Positions 7,956 to 10,400 of a stretch of 10,400 nucleotides of DNA are shown here, piece after piece. The DNA is from a bacterium. GTDB lineage: Bacteria; Planctomycetota; UBA11346. The stretch's first letter is position 1, and every line of letters starts with the position of its first letter. Both the position numbers and the translations under genes were made by a program. The notes beneath the pieces were generated by a model, which had not been told where the DNA came from, did no database searches, and saw nothing but the letters and a program-made list of their open reading frames with translations. The stretch is taken from the NCBI GenBank assembly GCA_020049615.1, contig JAIFKN010000306.1, positions 1 through 10,400 of the forward strand. The letters run 5' to 3'.

Positions 7956-9937
7956 TGCCCGCCCTGATCGAACTGCGCGGCATCAGCCGCATCTACCGCA
8001 TGGGCGACACCGAGGTGCGCGCCCTCGACGGCGTCGACCTGACCATCGATGAGGGCGAGTTCATCGCCATCATCGGCCCCTCCGGCTCCGGCAAGTCGAC
8101 CCTGATGTACCTGCTCGGATGCCTGGACCGTCCGAGTACCGGCGACTACCGCCTCGGCGGGGTCGAGGTCGCCCGGCTCGACGACGCGGGGCTGTCGCGC
8201 CTGCGCAACCGCGAGATCGGCTACATCTTCCAGTCGTTCAACCTGCTGCCCGATCTCAGCGTGGTCGAGAACGTCTCCCTCGGCCTGGTCTACGCCGGCG
8301 AGGACGCCGAGCGCGGACGCGCCACCGCCACCGCCCTGGCCACCCGCTTCGGCCTTGGCGACCGCCTGGCGCACACCCCCAACGAGCTGTCCGGCGGCCA
8401 GATGCAGCGCGTGGCCATCGCCCGCGGCCTGGCCTGCAAACCGCGCCTGATCCTCGCCGACGAGCCGACCGGCAACCTCGACACCCGTACCGGCGCCGAG
8501 ATCATGGCGATGTTCCGCCGGCTCAACGCCGCCGGCCACACCGTCGTCCTGGTCACCCACGACCCGGGCGTCGCCGCCCAGGCCGACCGCGCCGTGCGCA
8601 TCGTCGACGGCCGGATCGTCAGCGACGAGCGGAAGGAGCGCGTCGCCGGCACCGGCTCCGGCGAGCACGAGATGGCCGACGTGCCGTCTCCGCAGGGCGA
8701 CGGCGCGATCCGTCCGGCTGACACCCTGCGTATCGCCGTGCACGAGGGGCTGCTGGCGCACAAGATGCGCAGCGCCCTGACCATGCTTGGCATCGTCTTC
8801 GGCATCGCCGCGGTCATCGCCATGACCGCGATCACCGAGGGCGGCAAGCAGCGCCAGCTCGAGCAGATCCGCCAGATCGGCATGAACGCGATCCAGGTGC
8901 GCGGAATGCCGCTGGAGGGCTCGCGGCTGCTGGCCCAGCGCCGCATTAACCCCGACGGCCTCACTGCGGTCGACCTCGACGCGTTGCGCCGGCATGTCGA
9001 CGGGATCGAGGCGGCGGCGGCGTGGAAGGGGGTCAAGGCCGAGGTCCGCCTCGGCGACAGCGTCGCCGAGGAGGCCACGCCCCAGGGCGTGACCGGCGAT
9101 CTGGAGGCGGTCCTCGACTTCCATGTCGAGCAGGGCCGCTTCCTGTCGGCGGCTGACGAGGAGGCCGGCGCCCGCGTCTGCGTTCTCGGGGCCGAGGTCG
9201 CGCGCCAACTCGGGGCCGAGGTCGGGACCGCGGTCACCGTGGGCGACCAGTTGCTCACCGTCATCGGGGTGATGGGCCGCAAGGCCTACGCCTCCAGCGA
9301 CATCTCCGACATCGCCATCGCCGACCGCAATCGCGACGTCTACCTGCCGTTCAGCACCCTGCGCGCGTACTACCGCAAGGTGACGCGGGACAGCCAGCTC
9401 GACGTCATCGCCCTGCGCATGCGCAGCGACGACGGCCTGGTCGAGCGCAGCCAGCTGGCGCGGCGCATCGTCGCCGACCTGCACCGCGGCGCCGAGGATT
9501 TCACCGTCTCCGTCCCGCTCGAGGTGCTGCGCCAGGCACAGGCGACGCGCGAGGTGTTCAACCTGCTGATCATCGTCATCGCCGCCATCAGCCTGCTGGT
9601 CGGCGGCATCGGCATCATGAACATCATGCTGGCGACGGTCACCGAGCGCACACGCGAGATCGGCATCCGCCGCGCGGTCGGCGCCAGCCAGCGCGCCGTC
9701 CTCGCCCAGTTCCTGGTCGAGGCATCGATGCTGTCGGCGGTTGGCGGCGTGGTCGGTCTGCTCGGCGGCGTCGCCGGGGCGTTGGCGGTCGAGGCCGTGT
9801 TCGGCTTCGCCGTCGCCTTCTCGCCGCTGATCGCCATCCTCGCGGTCGGCATCTCGGTGCTGATCGGCATCGTCTTCGGACTGTTCCCGGCGTGGAAGGC
9901 AGCGCGCATGGATCCGGTCGAGGCGCTGCGCACCTGA
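7955..9937 (+). CDS. macB: MacB-type ABC transporter (fused ATPase and permease)
   Basis: This 660-residue protein is close to the 648 residues of E. coli MacB. The N-terminal ATPase domain has Walker [10 protein letters not shown] (41-49), a Q-loop in IFQSFNLLP, the signature LSGGQ (145-149), Walker [13 protein letters not shown] with D169-E170, and the switch His in VTHD (200-203). A linker of about 40 residues leads to transmembrane segment 1 (about 275-298). A large periplasmic domain (about 299-535) follows, then three C-terminal helices (about 536-560, 593-615, 623-646). The conserved [20 protein letters not shown] loop and the [16 protein letters not shown] end are hallmarks of MacB/FtsX-type permeases. 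Such proteins dimerise in the inner membrane and use ATP hydrolysis to drive substrate already in the periplasm through the adaptor-TolC conduit (mechanotransmission). All catalytic motifs are intact, so it should be active. The symbol denotes family only; substrate is unknown. It is the last gene of the operon. Confidence 0.93.
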   Translation: MPALIELRGISRIYRMGDTEVRALDGVDLTIDEGEFIAIIGPSGSGKSTLMYLLGCLDRPSTGDYRLGGVEVARLDDAGLSRLRNREIGYIFQSFNLLPDLSVVENVSLGLVYAGEDAERGRATATALATRFGLGDRLAHTPNELSGGQMQRVAIARGLACKPRLILADEPTGNLDTRTGAEIMAMFRRLNAAGHTVVLVTHDPGVAAQADRAVRIVDGRIVSDERKERVAGTGSGEHEMADVPSPQGDGAIRPADTLRIAVHEGLLAHKMRSALTMLGIVFGIAAVIAMTAITEGGKQRQLEQIRQIGMNAIQVRGMPLEGSRLLAQRRINPDGLTAVDLDALRRHVDGIEAAAAWKGVKAEVRLGDSVAEEATPQGVTGDLEAVLDFHVEQGRFLSAADEEAGARVCVLGAEVARQLGAEVGTAVTVGDQLLTVIGVMGRKAYASSDISDIAIADRNRDVYLPFSTLRAYYRKVTRDSQLDVIALRMRSDDGLVERSQLARRIVADLHRGAEDFTVSVPLEVLRQAQATREVFNLLIIVIAAISLLVGGIGIMNIMLATVTERTREIGIRRAVGASQRAVLAQFLVEASMLSAVGGVVGLLGGVAGALAVEAVFGFAVAFSPLIAILAVGISVLIGIVFGLFPAWKAARMDPVEALRT

Positions 9938-9947
9938 CCTGAACGAA

Positions 9948-9975
9948 GCAGGCCGGGTCCGAAGACCCGGCCTGC
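9948..9975 (-). terminator. Perfect 12-bp hairpin terminator between convergent units
   Basis: GCAGGCCGGGTC (9948-9959) and GACCCGGCCTGC (9964-9975) are perfect reverse complements around a four-base loop. Read on the minus strand the loop is TTCG closed by C-G, the extra-stable C(UUCG)G tetraloop, and the stem is followed by the T-rich CTTCGTTC. Read on the plus strand the loop is CGAA and no T-run follows. It lies 10 bases after the ABC transporter stop and 29 bases beyond the small minus-strand gene's stop. It probably terminates the minus-strand transcript and may act on both. Confidence 0.75.
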
Positions 9976-10004
9976 GCCGTTGCATCCATCAGGACGAGGA
10001 TGGT

Positions 10005-10106
10005 TCAGCGCGTGGCGCGCTTGGCAGCCTTCTCGGCGCGCTTTTCCTTCATCGTCTTGGCCGGGGCCTTCTTGGTCTCGCGCTGGATGCGCTTCTCGTT
10101 GCTCAT
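10005..10106 (-). CDS. 33-residue highly basic small protein
   Basis: This minus-strand frame runs from the ATG at 10106 to the TGA at 10005. It begins MSNEKRIQRETKKAPAKT and ends in KRATR. It has 8 Lys and 5 Arg against 4 Glu, no hydrophobic stretch, no Cys and no aromatic residue, so it is likely soluble, helical or disordered, and able to touch nucleic acid or ribosomes. I do not recognise a named family. That it is a real gene is supported by a perfect AAGGAG six bases before the ATG, by its fit between the threonine synthase stop and a strong terminator, and by codons ending mostly in G or C. It lies 57 bases downstream of threonine synthase and is probably cotranscribed with it. Function unknown. 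Confidence 0.7.
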   Translation of the reverse strand: MSNEKRIQRETKKAPAKTMKEKRAEKAAKRATR

Positions 10107-10112
10107 GGGGTG

Positions 10113-10118
10113 CTCCTT
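10113..10118 (-). promoter_or_regulatory. Shine-Dalgarno AAGGAG of the 33-residue gene
   Basis: The plus strand reads CTCCTT, which is AAGGAG on the minus strand, exactly six bases upstream of the ATG at 10106. It is the strongest translation-initiation signal visible here and the main reason to accept so short a gene. Confidence 0.7.
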
Positions 10119-10160
10119 GGGTTGCGGGGAGATTGGCTGAGGGCTTCGGCTGTGCAACCC
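10119..10160 (-). repeat. 7-bp inverted repeat between threonine synthase and the small gene
   Basis: GGGTTGC (10119-10125) and GCAACCC (10154-10160) are reverse complements separated by 28 bases. They fill most of the 57-base gap, and on the minus strand the second arm directly abuts the AAGGAG. A leader structure modulating translation of the small gene is possible, but a 7-bp stem with a long loop may be chance in GC-rich DNA. Confidence 0.3.
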
Positions 10161-10163
10161 TTG

Positions 10164-10400
10164 TCAACCGAAGGTGCGCTCCATGTGGCGCATGACCGCG
10201 TCGTAGACCGCCTGGCGGTCGGCGCCCAGTTCGATCATCGGGTTGGGGTGCGACGGCTTGACCCCGGGCAGGTTGCCGCCGAGGTGGTAGGCGGCCTTGC
10301 TCTCGGTGAATTTCAGGCCGTGCGCCGTGCTGACCACGACCACGCGGTCGGTGCGCTTGAGTTCGCCGCGGGCGGCGAACTTGAGCAGGCAGGCGAGGGC
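10164..10400 (-). CDS. thrC: Threonine synthase, C-terminal fragment (partial at window edge)
   Basis: The minus-strand frame is open from 10400 to the TGA at 10164, giving the last 78 residues. It contains VVVVSTAHGLKFTESKAAYH, matching the conserved 'STAHGLKF' strand-loop near the C-terminus of threonine synthases, pyridoxal-phosphate enzymes that convert O-phosphohomoserine to threonine and phosphate in the cytoplasm. The upstream ALACLLKFAARGELKRTDRV fits the helix before that strand in the family. The PLP lysine and substrate loops lie outside the window. The gene converges on the efflux operon and is unrelated to it in function. Related PLP enzymes of the same fold are the alternative, but the GLKF segment favours threonine synthase. 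Confidence 0.8.
   Translation of the reverse strand, partial: ALACLLKFAARGELKRTDRVVVVSTAHGLKFTESKAAYHLGGNLPGVKPSHPNPMIELGADRQAVYDAVMRHMERTFG

Noticed and set aside
7472..9985. Minus-strand open frame of about 837 codons antisense to the MacB-type gene
   Set aside because: The plus strand carries intact Walker A, signature, Walker B and FtsX-type helices. The antisense product is a low-complexity Asp/Ala/Gly/Arg shadow, and it would run through the terminator hairpin.
9370..10167. Minus-strand frame of 265 codons covering the small basic gene
   Set aside because: It is in a different frame from the small gene, crosses the terminator and the MacB-type gene's C-terminal half, and has no supporting start signal or domain.

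Overview
The window is very GC-rich (about 70% by eye) and almost fully coding. It comes from a Gram-negative (diderm) bacterium, shown by a TolC-type outer-membrane protein, a lipobox lipoprotein and periplasmic adaptors feeding a MacB-type pump. No phylogenetic marker fixes the lineage. A malectin-like domain inside an adaptor would suit the Planctomycetota/Lentisphaerota/Verrucomicrobiota group, but that is a weak guess.

Positions 1-9937 (+) hold one tightly packed operon of five genes: the 3' end of a TolC-family outer-membrane factor (1-309), an 834-residue lipoprotein (306-2810), a 1045-residue secreted protein (2797-5934), a 674-residue membrane-anchored MacA/HlyD-type adaptor (5931-7955), and a 660-residue MacB-type ABC transporter (7955-9937). 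Adjacent genes overlap by 1 to 14 bases, so they are probably translationally coupled. The third gene could instead start 60 bases later, leaving a short gap. There is no internal promoter-like gap.

The unusual part is the middle. The two large proteins each appear to hold two complete adaptor modules in tandem (half lipoyl domain, alpha-helical hairpin, second half lipoyl domain, beta-barrel). Both end at the same point of module 2, so they look like paralogues. The second also carries a malectin-like (carbohydrate-binding fold) segment between the coiled coil and the lipoyl half of its first module. The fourth gene has a hairpin region of about 380 residues with two tip-like motifs. The operon therefore encodes about five adaptor modules on three polypeptides, where the classical MacAB-TolC pump uses one MacA. 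The likely machine is a MacB dimer in the inner membrane driving substrate through a composite periplasmic conduit to the TolC-like channel. The substrate cannot be read from the sequence.

Positions 9938-10400 hold the end of a convergent minus-strand unit: the 3' end of threonine synthase (10164-10400), a 33-residue, highly basic small protein with a textbook Shine-Dalgarno (10005-10106), and a perfect 12-bp hairpin (9948-9975) that reads as a UUCG-tetraloop terminator for the minus strand and lies between the two convergent units. I saw no tRNA, rRNA, CRISPR array or mobile element, and no gene-free stretch over 300 bases.
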